Of a stretch of DNA of 64,000 bases, positions 1 through 8,970 are shown piece after piece. Source of the DNA: Streptomyces lunaelactis. GTDB lineage: Bacteria; Actinomycetota; Actinomycetes; Streptomycetales; Streptomycetaceae. The DNA lies in assembly GCF_003054555.1 (NCBI RefSeq), contig NZ_CP026304.1, positions 7,874,001-7,938,000 on the forward strand. The letters are read 5' to 3'. The position numbers and the translations under genes were made by a program. The notes beneath the pieces are model-generated. The model searched no databases. It worked only from the letters and a program-made list of their open reading frames with translations, and was not told where the DNA came from. Numbering within the stretch: position 1 is the stretch's first letter; every line of letters starts with the position of its first letter.

Positions 1-1371
1 CCGCACTCGCTGCGGCTGGTCGACCTGGGCGAGCAGCCCGATGCATCCGGCTTCCCGGCCGGCCATCCACCGATGCGGACCTTCCTCGGTGCCCCCGTCC
101 GGGTGCGTGAGAAGGTGTTCGGCAACCTGTACCTGACCGAGAAGCGGGGCGGGGCCGAGTTCGGCGCCGATGACGAAGCGGTGCTGGTCACCCTGGCCGT
201 GGCAGCCGGGGTGGCAATCGACAATGCTCGGTTGTACGACGCCGTCCAGCGTCGGGAGCGCTGGCTGATGGCCAGCGGCGAACTGACCCGTGCCCTGCTG
301 TCCGGCGTTGAACCCGCCGAGGTACTGAGGAACTTCACCGCTACCGTCCTCGAGATGGCCGACGCCGACGTGGTCACCCTCGCCGTGCCCGTTCCTCGCA
401 CCGGCATTCTGGTGATCGAGGCCGCCGCCGGAACGGACGCGAATCGTGCCCTTGGACTGGTGTTGTCGCACACCACCTTGGCCGGGAAGGTCTACAGCTC
501 AGGCGAGACGATCACCACCCAGGACTGGAACGCCGACCCCCGCGCCGAACGGGACACCGCTTCCACGACCCTGGGACCGGTCTTCCTGGTCCCCCTCGGT
601 ACGCCCGAACATGTGCGCGGTGTCCTGCAAGTCGCCCGCCAGTGCGGCCGTCCCGCGTTCTCCGACGCGGCCGTGGCCATGATCGCCGGATTCGCCAACC
701 ATGCCGCTCTTGCCCTGGAGATCGCCGGACATCGGCACGACGCCGAACGCCTCCTCGTTCTGACCGACCGTGACCGCATCGCCCGCGATCTGCACGACCT
801 GGCCATTCAGCGCCTGTTCGCCAGCGGTCTGAGCCTGCAGTCCACCCTCGCCCAGGTTGCCGACCGGCCGCGGGTCGCCGAGCGCATTGCACGAGTCGTG
901 GATGACCTCGACGACACCATCAAGGTCATCCGCTCCACCATTTACGGATTGCAACAGCGCGGTCGCCCCGAGGACACCGGGCTGCGCTCCCGCCTGGTGG
1001 CCGAATCGAACCGGGCATCCGAGGCGTTGGGATTCGCACCTGCGCTGCGCATGACCGGGCTGCTGGACACCCTGGTCCCACAAGCCATGGCAGACCACCT
1101 TCTTGCAGTGCTCCGCGAAGCCCTCGCAAACGCCGCCCGGCACGCCGACGCCACCGAGGTGGAGATCACCGCCCAGGTAACCTCGGCGCGCCTTACGCTG
1201 CGGGTGACCGACAACGGCCGGGGTACTGCCCCCGCGCGCGCCCACCGCAGCGGCCTGGCCAACCTCCACACCCGCGCCGAGGAACTCGGAGGAGCTCTGG
1301 TCCTTGCGCCCAATCAGCCCACTGGCAGTGTCGTGGACTGGAGCGTTCCCCTTTCGGCCGCCGACGAGTGA
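1..1371 (+). CDS. devS: DevS/DosS-type GAF sensor histidine kinase (5' end outside window)
   Basis: The reading frame is open at the left window edge, so the start is missing. The visible 456 residues hold the end of one GAF domain (GHPPMRTFLG near residue 20), a second GAF domain at about 85-235, a HisKA_3 helix with the phospho-accepting His in DRIARDLHD near residue 265, and a HATPase_c domain with an N-box (REALANAARH) and VTDNGRG. In the DevS/DosS family the GAF domains sense oxygen, NO or redox state through haem or similar ligands and the kinase phosphorylates a NarL-type regulator. It is convergent with a DevR-like regulator about 190 bp downstream, its likely partner. The ligand cannot be read from this fragment. 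Confidence 0.9.
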   Translation, partial: PHSLRLVDLGEQPDASGFPAGHPPMRTFLGAPVRVREKVFGNLYLTEKRGGAEFGADDEAVLVTLAVAAGVAIDNARLYDAVQRRERWLMASGELTRALLSGVEPAEVLRNFTATVLEMADADVVTLAVPVPRTGILVIEAAAGTDANRALGLVLSHTTLAGKVYSSGETITTQDWNADPRAERDTASTTLGPVFLVPLGTPEHVRGVLQVARQCGRPAFSDAAVAMIAGFANHAALALEIAGHRHDAERLLVLTDRDRIARDLHDLAIQRLFASGLSLQSTLAQVADRPRVAERIARVVDDLDDTIKVIRSTIYGLQQRGRPEDTGLRSRLVAESNRASEALGFAPALRMTGLLDTLVPQAMADHLLAVLREALANAARHADATEVEITAQVTSARLTLRVTDNGRGTAPARAHRSGLANLHTRAEELGGALVLAPNQPTGSVVDWSVPLSAADE

Positions 1372-1564
1372 CCCCTCCCCGGACAGCGCGGCGCGAAGTA
1401 GTGCACGGTGCCCCGTGAGCGCTCAGTCGCGGCCCGTCGTAGGCCGGGCTCGGCGCCCGATGGACCGTCGACACCTCCCCGCACGGCGGCACGCGCCTGA
1501 CGTGGCAGGTACCGGGCGTCCCTGGGTGAAGTCTCTCCCGGACTGACGAGTGCCTTCCTCCGCT

Positions 1565-2260
1565 TCAGCGGTCCCGCCGAACTGGGGCCTGCGGAGCGGC
1601 CTGCGTGACCATGACCGCAGCCTGGATGCGCCGCTCGACGCCCAGCTTGGCGAGCAGGCGGGAGACGTTGTTCTTGACCGTCTTCTCCGCGAGGTAAAGC
1701 CGTTTGCCGATCTGGGAGTTGGTCAGTCCCTCTCCGATGAGATCGAGGATCTCCCGTTCGCGGGCGGAGAGCCCGGACAGTGCGCCTGCTTCGGTGTTCT
1801 GCGGAGAGTCGCCGCGGAGGCTACTCATCAGACGGGTCGTGGTCGCTGGGTCGAGCATCGACTGGCCGGAGGAGACGGTGCGGACCGCGGCAACAAGCGC
1901 AGACCCTTTGATCTCCTTCAGCACATAGCCTGCGGCCCCCGCCATGATCGCGTCGAGGAGTGCGTCGTCGTCGTCGAAAGAGGTCAGCATCAGACATGCC
2001 AGGTCCGGCATCCTCGACCACAGTTCTCGGCAGACCGTGATCCCGTCGCCGTCCGGCAGCCGCACATCCAGCACGGCGACGTCAGGACGCAGCGCCGGCC
2101 CTCTGGCAAGAGCCTGTTCTGTTGTCCCCGCCTCACCGACGACTTCGATATCGGGCTCCGCGTCGAGCAGGTCGCTCACCCCGCGCCGCACGACCTCGTG
2201 GTCGTCGAGCAGGAATACGCGAATCGGCTTCCGCGGTGAAGTTTCCAGGTCCTCGGTCAT
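1565..2260 (-). CDS. devR: DevR/NarL-family response regulator
   Basis: A 231-residue two-domain regulator. The receiver domain has the acidic pair D19/D20, the phospho-acceptor D65 in [12 protein letters not shown]93 and K115. A LuxR-type helix-turn-helix follows at about 160-220 ([20 protein letters not shown]), with the recognition helix in [20 protein letters not shown] typical of the DevR/DosR and OsdR group. It is encoded tail to tail with the DevS-like kinase and is surrounded by universal stress protein genes, as in dormancy regulons. It probably activates those genes under low oxygen or stress; that is inferred from family and context. Confidence 0.92.
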   Translation of the reverse strand: MTEDLETSPRKPIRVFLLDDHEVVRRGVSDLLDAEPDIEVVGEAGTTEQALARGPALRPDVAVLDVRLPDGDGITVCRELWSRMPDLACLMLTSFDDDDALLDAIMAGAAGYVLKEIKGSALVAAVRTVSSGQSMLDPATTTRLMSSLRGDSPQNTEAGALSGLSAREREILDLIGEGLTNSQIGKRLYLAEKTVKNNVSRLLAKLGVERRIQAAVMVTQAAPQAPVRRDR

Positions 2261-2335
2261 TGCTTGTCCTCCACACTGTCACGAGCACCTTGCCCTATGG
2301 TTCCATCCCTAGTCCGTCGCCATGGGGCCGCGCCA

Positions 2336-2350
2336 GGGCCGGATGGGCCC
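2336..2350. promoter_or_regulatory. Candidate DevR-type palindrome upstream of devR
   Basis: GGGCCGGATGGGCCC, 76 bp upstream of the devR start, resembles the GGGnC-n4/5-GGnCC layout of DosR/OsdR boxes. GC-rich palindromes are frequent in this genome, so this is a weak call based on repetition of the pattern near dormancy-type genes. Confidence 0.3.
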
Positions 2351-2410
2351 CCGCGTATCTCGCCACGGGAGCCCCACCCGACGGGTGGTCACCTGGACCG
2401 GGGCTTGGTC

Positions 2411-3310
2411 TCAGGCGTGGGGCACTACGGCCACCGGGCAGGCTGCGTGATGAATCACGCCGTGAGCCACAGACCCCAGATGCATTCCGAGGGGGGATGT
2501 TCGCTCGCGTCGGCCGATGACCAGCATCGGCGCATCGGCAGCCGCTTCGACCAGGTGGGCGACGGCCTGCCCCGAAACGCTGCTGGCACGGACGGCAACG
2601 TCAGGGCTCTTTTCGCGCCACGGCTCCAGGACCGTGCTCAGCGCGTACTCACGTTCCCTGACCAGCCCGGAATCGGCGATGAGCGTGCCCTCACCGGCGG
2701 CGATCGCGTACGACGACGGCAAGGTGTAGCCGTGTACGACGTGCAGGCCCACGCCGCGTACGAGGGCCGCTTCGAAGGCGAATTCGATCACCTCGTCGCA
2801 GGAATGGGTGAGGTCGATGCCGGCCACAACGTCGGAGCTGTGGGGAGCGCCGGTCGGCCGGAGTACGTCGGGAGATGAGTGTGCCCCGGTATGCCTCTCG
2901 GATCGTACGAGTACGACCGGCCGCGGAGCATGGGCGACCACTCTGAGTGCTACGGAGCCGGTCATGAATCCGGCCATTCCGCTCAGGCCGCGGGAGCCGA
3001 GGACGAGTACCTCGGCGTTCTCGGCCGCTGCCAGGAGCGCGGCGACGGGCGAGTCCGATATCTGCTCGTGGGTCGGCCGAAGCCCAGGGTGGCTGCTACG
3101 GAGCTGTTCCACGGCCGTACGCAGCATACGACCGGCCCAATGACGCTGAGTCTCACTGGTCGGGACGGAAGCCGAGGGGGCGGGAGACCATTCCCAGGCG
3201 TGCACGAGATGGAGCGGAATACTGCGGAGCACGGACTCTGTGGCTGCCCAGCGCGCGGCAGCCAGGCTCTCGGGAGAGCCGTCGATCCCGACAATCACGG
3301 CACGAGCCAT
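2411..3310 (-). CDS. Tandem-domain universal stress protein
   Basis: A 299-residue protein with two UspA domains. Domain 1 (about 1-145) starts MARAVIVGIDGSPES and carries the nucleotide-loop pattern in LVLGSRGLSGMAGFMTGSVAL; domain 2 (about 155-299) starts VVAGIDL and ends in LGSVAHGVIHHAACPVAVVPHA. The ATG at 3310 was chosen because AGGAGGT lies 8 bp before it; a longer frame exists upstream but lacks such a site. Two-domain Usp proteins are typical members of actinobacterial DevR regulons and bind ATP to promote survival under hypoxia or starvation. A candidate DevR palindrome lies about 90 bp upstream. Confidence 0.9.
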   Translation of the reverse strand: MARAVIVGIDGSPESLAAARWAATESVLRSIPLHLVHAWEWSPAPSASVPTSETQRHWAGRMLRTAVEQLRSSHPGLRPTHEQISDSPVAALLAAAENAEVLVLGSRGLSGMAGFMTGSVALRVVAHAPRPVVLVRSERHTGAHSSPDVLRPTGAPHSSDVVAGIDLTHSCDEVIEFAFEAALVRGVGLHVVHGYTLPSSYAIAAGEGTLIADSGLVREREYALSTVLEPWREKSPDVAVRASSVSGQAVAHLVEAAADAPMLVIGRRERTSPLGMHLGSVAHGVIHHAACPVAVVPHA

Positions 3311-3400
3311 GAGCAGTACCTCCTGCTTGGTCTGTTGTGTTCCTGGCAGCAGCTTCACTCGCGCCGAGCAAATGGGGCAGGGGCGCCAGGCCCCCTCTGC

Positions 3401-3415
3401 GGTCCGAAAGGCCCC
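3401..3415. promoter_or_regulatory. Candidate DevR-type box upstream of the Usp gene
   Basis: GGTCCGAAAGGCCCC (reverse strand GGGGCCTTTCGGACC) lies about 90 bp upstream of the Usp start at 3310. It has the GGnCC-n4-GGnCC spacing of a DosR-like site. It is one of several similar palindromes upstream of Usp, DoxX and regulator genes here; no binding data are available. Confidence 0.4.
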
Positions 3416-3502
3416 TCCCGAGGGGCATGCTCGCGACCGAAGGTGGAATCGGGTGGAGGCCCTGCTCTCCGGCCGACGGAAGGTGGACCGTCATGGCGCA
3501 GC

Positions 3503-4213
3503 GTGGTTGCTGGAGTTGATGGATCGTCATGCAGCGCTGGGACCGCGGACTGGACGGCTCGGGAAGCTGCTCTTCGCCGGCTGCCGTTGCGGGTCGTCCA
3601 TGTTTCCCCGTGGTCCAGGGCCGACCTTGCGGACCTCTGGCCGTATCGCCCCGAGGCGCTGCCCGGGTGTCCCGCCGCCGCGATCACCTGCCGGTGTCCC
3701 CGACTGCGGGTCGAGGCCGTACGGCTGACAGGCTGTCCCGTTCCGGAGCTGACCGCGGAGACTGGTCCCTGTGGTTCGCGGCAATATCGAGGCGCCGATG
3801 TCCGCCCCGACGAGGTTGCACTGGGCGTCGATGCTCGCGACCCGGCGGATGTGGCGGTCTGTTTCGCGTTCGAAGCGGCTCGGCGCCGGTCGGCCCGCGT
3901 GCGTGCGGTGCACGCCTGGGAGCTGCCCTGTCCGGCCGACGGCTGGATGCCGTTCGCGGTCCCGGAAGCGGACCGGGCGACCTGGGAGGACGAGCAGGTG
4001 CAGATGCTGTCCGACGTCCTGCGCCCGTGGCGGGAGAAGTACCCGCAAATACCGGTCCTGAAGGACGTGCTGCGGTTCACGGCGGCTGCTGCCTTGGTTC
4101 GGGAGTCGATGCGGATGGAACTGCTCGTGGTGGGTCGGCGGAGCCCGGCACTCGGCCCGGTCGTCGATGTTGTGCGCCACGGAAGGTGTCCCTTCGCTGT
4201 CGTGCCCTCATAG
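3503..4213 (+). pseudogene. Decayed tandem universal stress protein
   Basis: The frame opens with VVAGVDGSSC, a Usp domain 1 start, and continues with DWTAREAALRRLPLRVVHV, but the half of domain 1 with the GxxGxxxxxxxxGS nucleotide loop is gone: after VEAVRLTGCPVPELTAETG the text jumps to the start of domain 2 (VALGVDARDP). The usual PVVVRG end of domain 1 is readable nearby in another frame, so a deletion with frameshift is likely. Domain 2 is fairly complete (AFEAARRR, WREKYPQIPV) but ends VVGRRSPALGPVVDVVRHGRCPFAVV, without the usual GS. An ATG at 3493 with a good ribosome site is in a different frame. A shortened product from GTG 3503 is possible, but I consider the gene broken. Confidence 0.6.
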
Positions 4214-4225
4214 CGGTGTCCAAAG

Positions 4226-6631
4226 TCAGTGTCCCGGGAGAGGCAGAAGGTACGTCTCTCCGGGCTTCACCGAGATCGAACGGTCGGTGAGTTCGATGTC
4301 GATCGGCGACAGGTCCGAGTCAGGGACCGTGATCTCGAGCTGTCCGGGGCGCATCCGGAAGTGCACGCCCAGGTGCCCTCGGTAACGGAGGGCGAAGCCG
4401 TAGGTGGAGAGTTCCGGCAGGGGGACGGGGTCCAGCCCAAGCGCGTCGTCGAGTGTCTGCAGTCCGGACAGGCCGCGTTGCACCAGGTCGAGGGTACCGG
4501 CCATGGCTCCGAGGTGGATTCCTTCGCCCGTGGTTCCGCCCTGGAGGTCGGCGATGTCTCCTTCGAGGGCTTCCTTGCAGTACGCCCAGGCCTGCTCGGG
4601 TCGGACCCGGGCCAGGACCCATCCGTGGACGAGCCCGCTCAGGGTGGAGCCGTGGCTGGTACGGCGCAAGTAGTAGTCGACGGTGCGCTGCCACAGGGCG
4701 TCGTCCATGTCGTGTCCCAGCCGGCTGAAGAGGGAGCGGAGTTCGCCCGGCGGGAAGAGGTAGCCGAGCATGAGCACGTCGGCCTGTTTGGATGCCCGGT
4801 ATCCGTTGACCGTGTCGCCTTCGGCCTCCAGGATCCGGTCGAGCCGGCGGATATCCCCGTACCGGACCCGGTAGGCGTCCCAGGCGAGTTCCTTGAGGTT
4901 GCCGTACCCCTGGAACTGGCTGATGACACCGTCGTGGAAGGGCACGTGGAGTAGGCGGGAGATGTCCTCCCAGCGGTCAAGCTCCCGGGCCTCCAGACCG
5001 GTGCGCTCGGACAGCTCGCGACGGCGCGGTTCCGGCAGCGACTCCAGGACGTCGAGGGTGCGGGCGAGTACCCAGGCGGCGGTGACATTGGTGTAGGCGT
5101 TGTCGTCCAGGCCCGGTGTGGCAGCGCCGGGATAGGCGTCGTGGTATTCGTCGGGTCCCACCACTGCGCGGATCCGGTAGCGGCCCAGGGCCGCATCGTA
5201 GGTGGCGGCATCCGACCAGAAGCGTGAGATCTGCAGCAGCATCTCGGCTCCCTTGGTGTGCAGGAACTGGGTGTCACCGCTCGCCCTGCAGTACTGCCAC
5301 ACGTTGTATGCGATGGCGGATCCGACATGGTGCTGGAGCCGCGAATGATCGGGCAGCCAGCGCCCGGAGCGGGGGTTGAGGTGCAGTTCCTGGGTCTCCT
5401 CACGGCCGTCGCTGCCGCTCTGCCAGGGATACATGGCGCCTGCTCGTCCCGCCTCGCGAGCCCCGTGGCAGGCCTGGTCGAGTCGCCGGTGGCGGTAGGT
5501 GAGCAGGGCCCGGGACGCCTCGGGGAAGTGCAGGTTCAGGTAGGGAAGGACGAACAGTTCGTCCCAGAAGACATGGCCCCGGTAAGCCTCGCCGTGCAGG
5601 CCTCGGGCCGGGACACCCACATCAAGGTCTGCAGTGTGCGGCGAGAGCGTCTGCAGCACGTGGAAGAGATGGAGCCGCAGAATGCGGCCAGCCTCACCGG
5701 GTACCTGAATGTCGGCCCTCTGCCACAGCTGCTGCCATGCCGCTTGATGCGAGAGCAGCAGCTCATGGAAACGGGGCGCGGTATTCACCCGGTCGACTGC
5801 GGCCCCCAGCGGGTCGCTGATCGCCGGATCCCGCGACGTGTGCAGGGCAACCGTCTTGTCGGCCGTCACTGTGCGATCGGCCGTGAGCGTCAGGCGGAGT
5901 ATCTGTGCGGCACGCGCCGGCTCGTGGTCGGTGGGCACGGGGCGCATAGGCCCTTCGACGGTGATGCGGGCCGCCATCGCGATACGGATGTCCGAGGTGC
6001 TGGTTCGGCAGGCCAGCCACACGGTGTCGGCGCCGGAGTTGCCCCGGCTGATGCCGGACAGATGGTGGCCGTCCAATTGCCGGTAGCGGGCGACACCGTT
6101 GTTGGTGACCGTCCCGTCTATAGCGGACTCGACCTCGATCTCACCGGTCCACCCCTGCGCGGTGAACTCCGTTCGCAGGGCTGCCAGATGGGGGTCTGCC
6201 ATATGAACAAAACGCAGCTGGCGTACGGAGAGCCGACGCCCCCGCGGATCTTCGTACGTCGCGGTGCGTGCCAGCGTGCCGGTGCGCAGGTCGAGCGTTT
6301 GATGGTGGTCCACCAGCGCGGTGCTGTCAGGGGTGAACCAGCCATTCGTAGCGGCGCTGTCGTCACCGTCGTCGCGGATGCGGAATCGCAGGGGCAGCCA
6401 GTTGGGCAGGTTGACCATGTCCTCGTTCTCGATCTGCCGTCCGGCCACCGTTGATGTCAGCCGGTTGTAGCAGCCCGCGGCGTAGGTGCCTGGGTAGTGC
6501 GCGGTGTCCGCCGGGCATTCCGGAGTGGCGCCGCGGGTGGCGAAGTAGCCGTTGCCGAGAGCGCAGAGCGACTCTCTGAGGCGTTCCTCGGCGGGGTCGT
6601 AGCCGTCGTACTCCCAGGTCCAGTCCCGCAT
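4226..6631 (-). CDS. GH65 family disaccharide phosphorylase or hydrolase
   Basis: An 801-residue protein of the usual length for glycoside hydrolase family 65 (maltose, trehalose, kojibiose and nigerose phosphorylases). The N-terminal super-sandwich domain begins WEYDGYDPAEERLRESLCAL with the family GNGYFATRG motif. The (alpha/alpha)6 domain contains the catalytic acid in VVGPDEYH near residue 490, and the C-terminal beta domain closes the chain. It overlaps nothing but follows the HAD protein by 2 bp, in an operon that joins phosphorolysis (glucose plus beta-glucose 1-phosphate) to a beta-phosphoglucomutase-like enzyme giving glucose 6-phosphate. The sugar linkage cannot be told from sequence alone. 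Confidence 0.9.
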   Translation of the reverse strand: MRDWTWEYDGYDPAEERLRESLCALGNGYFATRGATPECPADTAHYPGTYAAGCYNRLTSTVAGRQIENEDMVNLPNWLPLRFRIRDDGDDSAATNGWFTPDSTALVDHHQTLDLRTGTLARTATYEDPRGRRLSVRQLRFVHMADPHLAALRTEFTAQGWTGEIEVESAIDGTVTNNGVARYRQLDGHHLSGISRGNSGADTVWLACRTSTSDIRIAMAARITVEGPMRPVPTDHEPARAAQILRLTLTADRTVTADKTVALHTSRDPAISDPLGAAVDRVNTAPRFHELLLSHQAAWQQLWQRADIQVPGEAGRILRLHLFHVLQTLSPHTADLDVGVPARGLHGEAYRGHVFWDELFVLPYLNLHFPEASRALLTYRHRRLDQACHGAREAGRAGAMYPWQSGSDGREETQELHLNPRSGRWLPDHSRLQHHVGSAIAYNVWQYCRASGDTQFLHTKGAEMLLQISRFWSDAATYDAALGRYRIRAVVGPDEYHDAYPGAATPGLDDNAYTNVTAAWVLARTLDVLESLPEPRRRELSERTGLEARELDRWEDISRLLHVPFHDGVISQFQGYGNLKELAWDAYRVRYGDIRRLDRILEAEGDTVNGYRASKQADVLMLGYLFPPGELRSLFSRLGHDMDDALWQRTVDYYLRRTSHGSTLSGLVHGWVLARVRPEQAWAYCKEALEGDIADLQGGTTGEGIHLGAMAGTLDLVQRGLSGLQTLDDALGLDPVPLPELSTYGFALRYRGHLGVHFRMRPGQLEITVPDSDLSPIDIELTDRSISVKPGETYLLPLPGH

Positions 6632-6633
6632 GG

Positions 6634-7437
6634 TCAGTCCTCGGTTCCGGGCGAGAGCAGTTCGGCGAGGTCGCGCACCACCAAGTCCGCGCCGTGCCGC
6701 AGCAGGTCAGCCGCGGTGTCGGGTCCGGCGGCGCGGTCTACCCCGATGACCAGGCCGAATCCGCCACGTCGGCCTGCCTGGACGCCTGCCAAGGCGTCCT
6801 CGACGACCGCGGTGCGGGCGACCGGGACGTTCAGCCTGCGGGCGGCCTCCACGAACAGAGCCGGGTCCGGTTTGCCGGGCAGGCGCAGGCGAGCGGCCTC
6901 TTCGCCGTCCACGAGCTCGGCGAAGAGGCCCAGGACCCCGGCGCGAGTGAGAACCTCACGGGCGTGGTGGGACGCGGAGGCCGCCGCGAGCGGTATGCCC
7001 TCGTTGTGCAGGGCGTGCAGAAGACGCACGGACCCCGGGTAGGCGTCGATGCCAGGGCCGCGCAGCCGTTCGCTGTAGAGCTGTTCTTTCAGGGCCGCCA
7101 CTGCGACGACCGTGCCGGTCCCCGGCGGGTCCCCGGGGATGCCCGTCGGCACCGGCACCCCGCGGTTCATCAAGAAGGACGTGGCGCCGTCCAGCCGGGA
7201 CTTGCCGTCGACGTAGCGCAGATAGTCCCGCTGGAGGTCGAACGGCACGCGTTGTCGACCGTCTTCGGGCGGGTGGTCACGCAGGCAGGCGTCGAAGGCT
7301 GTCTTCCAGGCGGCCGCGTGGACCTGGGCGGAGTCGGTGATCACCCCGTCGGTGTCGAGGACCACGGCCTCGATGGCCCGCAGCTCGAGCACAAGGCCGC
7401 TGCGGGCGGTTCCGTGGCGCCGGGCGGACGCGGTCAC
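6634..7437 (-). CDS. Beta-phosphoglucomutase-like HAD hydrolase
   Basis: A 267-residue HAD superfamily IA protein. The nucleophile loop is VVLDTDGVITDS (residues about 26-37), with both Asp residues needed for a beta-phosphoglucomutase; later motifs are SASHHA, LPGKPDPALF and AVVEDALAGVQAG. The start is GTG at 7437, overlapping the stop of the upstream gapdh remnant in a GTGA arrangement, so translation is probably coupled to that short frame. In GH65 operons this enzyme converts beta-glucose 1-phosphate to glucose 6-phosphate. The cap domain is long, as in the beta-PGM family, which supports mutase rather than simple phosphatase activity. Confidence 0.88.
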   Translation of the reverse strand: MTASARRHGTARSGLVLELRAIEAVVLDTDGVITDSAQVHAAAWKTAFDACLRDHPPEDGRQRVPFDLQRDYLRYVDGKSRLDGATSFLMNRGVPVPTGIPGDPPGTGTVVAVAALKEQLYSERLRGPGIDAYPGSVRLLHALHNEGIPLAAASASHHAREVLTRAGVLGLFAELVDGEEAARLRLPGKPDPALFVEAARRLNVPVARTAVVEDALAGVQAGRRGGFGLVIGVDRAAGPDTAADLLRHGADLVVRDLAELLSPGTED

Positions 7438-7628
7438 AGTCGTTCAGCGCCCAGGCGCCCGTGCGTGGAGTCATTTGCGAGCAGATGAGCCAGTGTTTCG
7501 GGTGATGCGAGGTCGTTGATGGCAACGACCTCGATCGGTGAGGCGTCGGCGTCGGCCTTGTCCGGCGCGGCGCGCAGATAGGTGCGGCCGACCTGGCCTA
7601 ACCCGTTGATACCTATGCGTACGGTCAT
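7434..7628 (-). pseudogene. N-terminal remnant of glyceraldehyde-3-phosphate dehydrogenase
   Basis: From an ATG with a good ribosome site (GAAGAGAGG, 7 bp upstream) the frame reads MTVRIGINGLGQVGRTYLRA, the Rossmann NAD-binding start of type I GAPDH, then VVAINDLASPETLAHLLAND and STHGRLGAERL, and stops after 64 residues. The catalytic Cys domain is absent. The stop overlaps the GTG of the HAD gene, so the fragment may survive as a translational leader for the pgmB-GH65 operon. It cannot be an active dehydrogenase. Confidence 0.85.
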
Positions 7629-7676
7629 GTGCGATCCTCTCTTCAGCCGTGGAGCGAGTCCCGACGGCGCGGACAC

Positions 7677-7703
7677 CCGGGGTAGCGCGTCGCGCTACCC
7701 CGG
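7677..7703. terminator. Perfect 13-bp hairpin between doxX and the gapdh'-HAD-GH65 operon
   Basis: CCGGGGTAGCGCG and CGCGCTACCCCGG are perfect inverted arms around a single T. It lies 8 bp after the doxX stop and 49 bp before the next start on the same strand, so it fits a terminator or attenuator; there is no U-rich tail. Confidence 0.65.
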
Positions 7704-7710
7704 TCGACGG

Positions 7711-8334
7711 TCAGAGCAGCCAGCGGTTGCGGCGTACGAACGGGAGTTCCTGCCAGACCTTGCCGAGCCCCCAGGTACGGCCCGCGGCGGCAACGGCGAG
7801 AACGATCAGGATCACCGCGTACATGACGTGGTAGTCGATAACCGGGTTCGACGACATGCTGGGGGCTCCGTCGGAGAGGCCCTTGGCCGGCGGCCATTCC
7901 GCCGCCCACATCAGCGCCATCATCACGGTGCCTGCGGCAGCGGCGAGCCGTAGCGCGATGCCGGACACGAGAGCGGCCCCGATGCCCAGTAGACCCAGCA
8001 TGAACAGCCAGTTGGCCCAGGTGTCGCCGGCCCAGGAATGGAAGGTCGACTCCAGCGGTCCGACGGCGACGCCGCCGAGGAATCCCTTCGTCGGCGAGCC
8101 GCCGTTGATCCAGGCTCGGGCGGAGGGTGTGGCGTAGCCCCATCCGAAGGCCTTGTCGAAGAACGCCCAGAGGAACACGAAACCGATCAGAACGCGGGCG
8201 GCGGCGGCAGCGCGGGCAAGGGCGCCGATCACGGACCGGGGCTGCGCGCCGTCGCCGGTTCGGGTCGTCCCGGCTCGATGCCACGACGGAATACGGATAC
8301 CGGTGTGCCGACGCGGAGGAAGGTGAACGACCAT
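7711..8334 (-). CDS. DoxX-family integral membrane protein
   Basis: A 207-residue membrane protein with four or five hydrophobic segments: RVLIGFVFLWAFFDKAFGWG near 50-70, WLFMLGLLGIGAALVSGIAL near 120, AAGTVMMALMWAAEWPP near 145, and YHVMYAVILIVLAVAAAG near 180. The FDKAFGWGYAT segment and the charged soluble loop after it are typical of the DoxX/DUF family. DoxX proteins take part in quinone-linked redox processes and membrane oxidoreductase complexes. Its neighbours (DevSR, Usp proteins) suggest a role under low oxygen. Two candidate DevR boxes lie about 80-110 bp upstream. The first 30 residues are basic and poorly conserved in type, so the start could be later. Confidence 0.8.
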   Translation of the reverse strand: MVVHLPPRRHTGIRIPSWHRAGTTRTGDGAQPRSVIGALARAAAAARVLIGFVFLWAFFDKAFGWGYATPSARAWINGGSPTKGFLGGVAVGPLESTFHSWAGDTWANWLFMLGLLGIGAALVSGIALRLAAAAGTVMMALMWAAEWPPAKGLSDGAPSMSSNPVIDYHVMYAVILIVLAVAAAGRTWGLGKVWQELPFVRRNRWLL

Positions 8335-8861
8335 GCCTGTCAGTACCTTTCACGAGTGAGCGCGACGAGCGGTGTGCGTGCCCAATCTCCCGCTGGGGCC
8401 GGTGAGTACGCTGCGGCCGAACGGCCCTGCCGCACGGCCGAACGGCACGGTGGCGGCAGACCTGTTGGGGCGATCCGGCTCGGCCGTTGCGGTCCCGGCT
8501 GTCAGCTCCGGGCAGGAAGCCTGAGATGCGTCGCGAAATCTGTATCGGGCGGCGGGCGCGGGGGCCAGTCACGGCCGGTTTGGGCGGACTTGCGCGATCA
8601 CTTGCATGCGACCGCGACTCGGGAGAAGCGGCCGACCGGGCGAGGCGGGGATTTCCGTGACCGAGAGCGGATCCGCTCCTGGGCGCAGGCCATCGCCCGC
8701 GAGCTGGTGGCGCTCCCCCCACGTGCGGCCGACGTTCGCCCGACGAGGGGAGAGGCCGGCCGTAGCCCCGACTGTGTAGGGGCCCGAGCGCGGTGCAGGG
8801 ATCGTTCCCGGCCCGGCGGCGGTCGGTACAGCGTGGAACAGGGCCGAGAGGACCCGGGCCA
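8335..8861. other. Gene-poor stretch upstream of doxX and a Usp gene
   Basis: This stretch lies between the divergent doxX and Usp genes and holds no frame I recognise. A short plus-strand segment near 8650-8720 (AQAIARELVALPP in one frame) has coding-like composition and may be a relic, but I cannot name it. The part next to doxX carries the tandem palindromes listed separately. Confidence 0.4.
8415..8446. promoter_or_regulatory. Two tandem DevR-type boxes 21 bp apart upstream of doxX
   Basis: GGCCGAACGGCC at 8415 and GGCCGAACGGCA at 8436 are near-identical sites exactly 21 bp (two helical turns) apart, 80-110 bp upstream of the doxX start. Paired sites on one face of the helix are the usual arrangement for DosR-type activators. 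The assignment to DevR is inference. Confidence 0.45.
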
Positions 8862-8875
8862 GGGACGATCGGCCC
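8862..8875. promoter_or_regulatory. Candidate DevR-type box upstream of Usp gene
   Basis: GGGACGATCGGCCC, 96 bp upstream of the Usp ATG at 8971, matches the GGGAC-n4-GGCCC form seen in mycobacterial dormancy boxes. Single site; no test possible here. Confidence 0.4.
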
Positions 8876-8970
8876 AGGCACCGCCGGTCCCTCCTCTGTA
8901 ATCGTCTACCTCACGAAGTCAGCAAGTCCGTTGCGAATACTGACCGCGGCGGCACCACCGGGAGGCGACC

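Noticed and set aside
5258..6454. A 398-codon plus-strand open frame
   Set aside because: Antisense of the GH65 gene, whose family motifs are clear.
7643..8881. A 412-codon minus-strand frame over the doxX region
   Set aside because: Pro/Arg-rich shadow; the DoxX frame with membrane helices is the real one.
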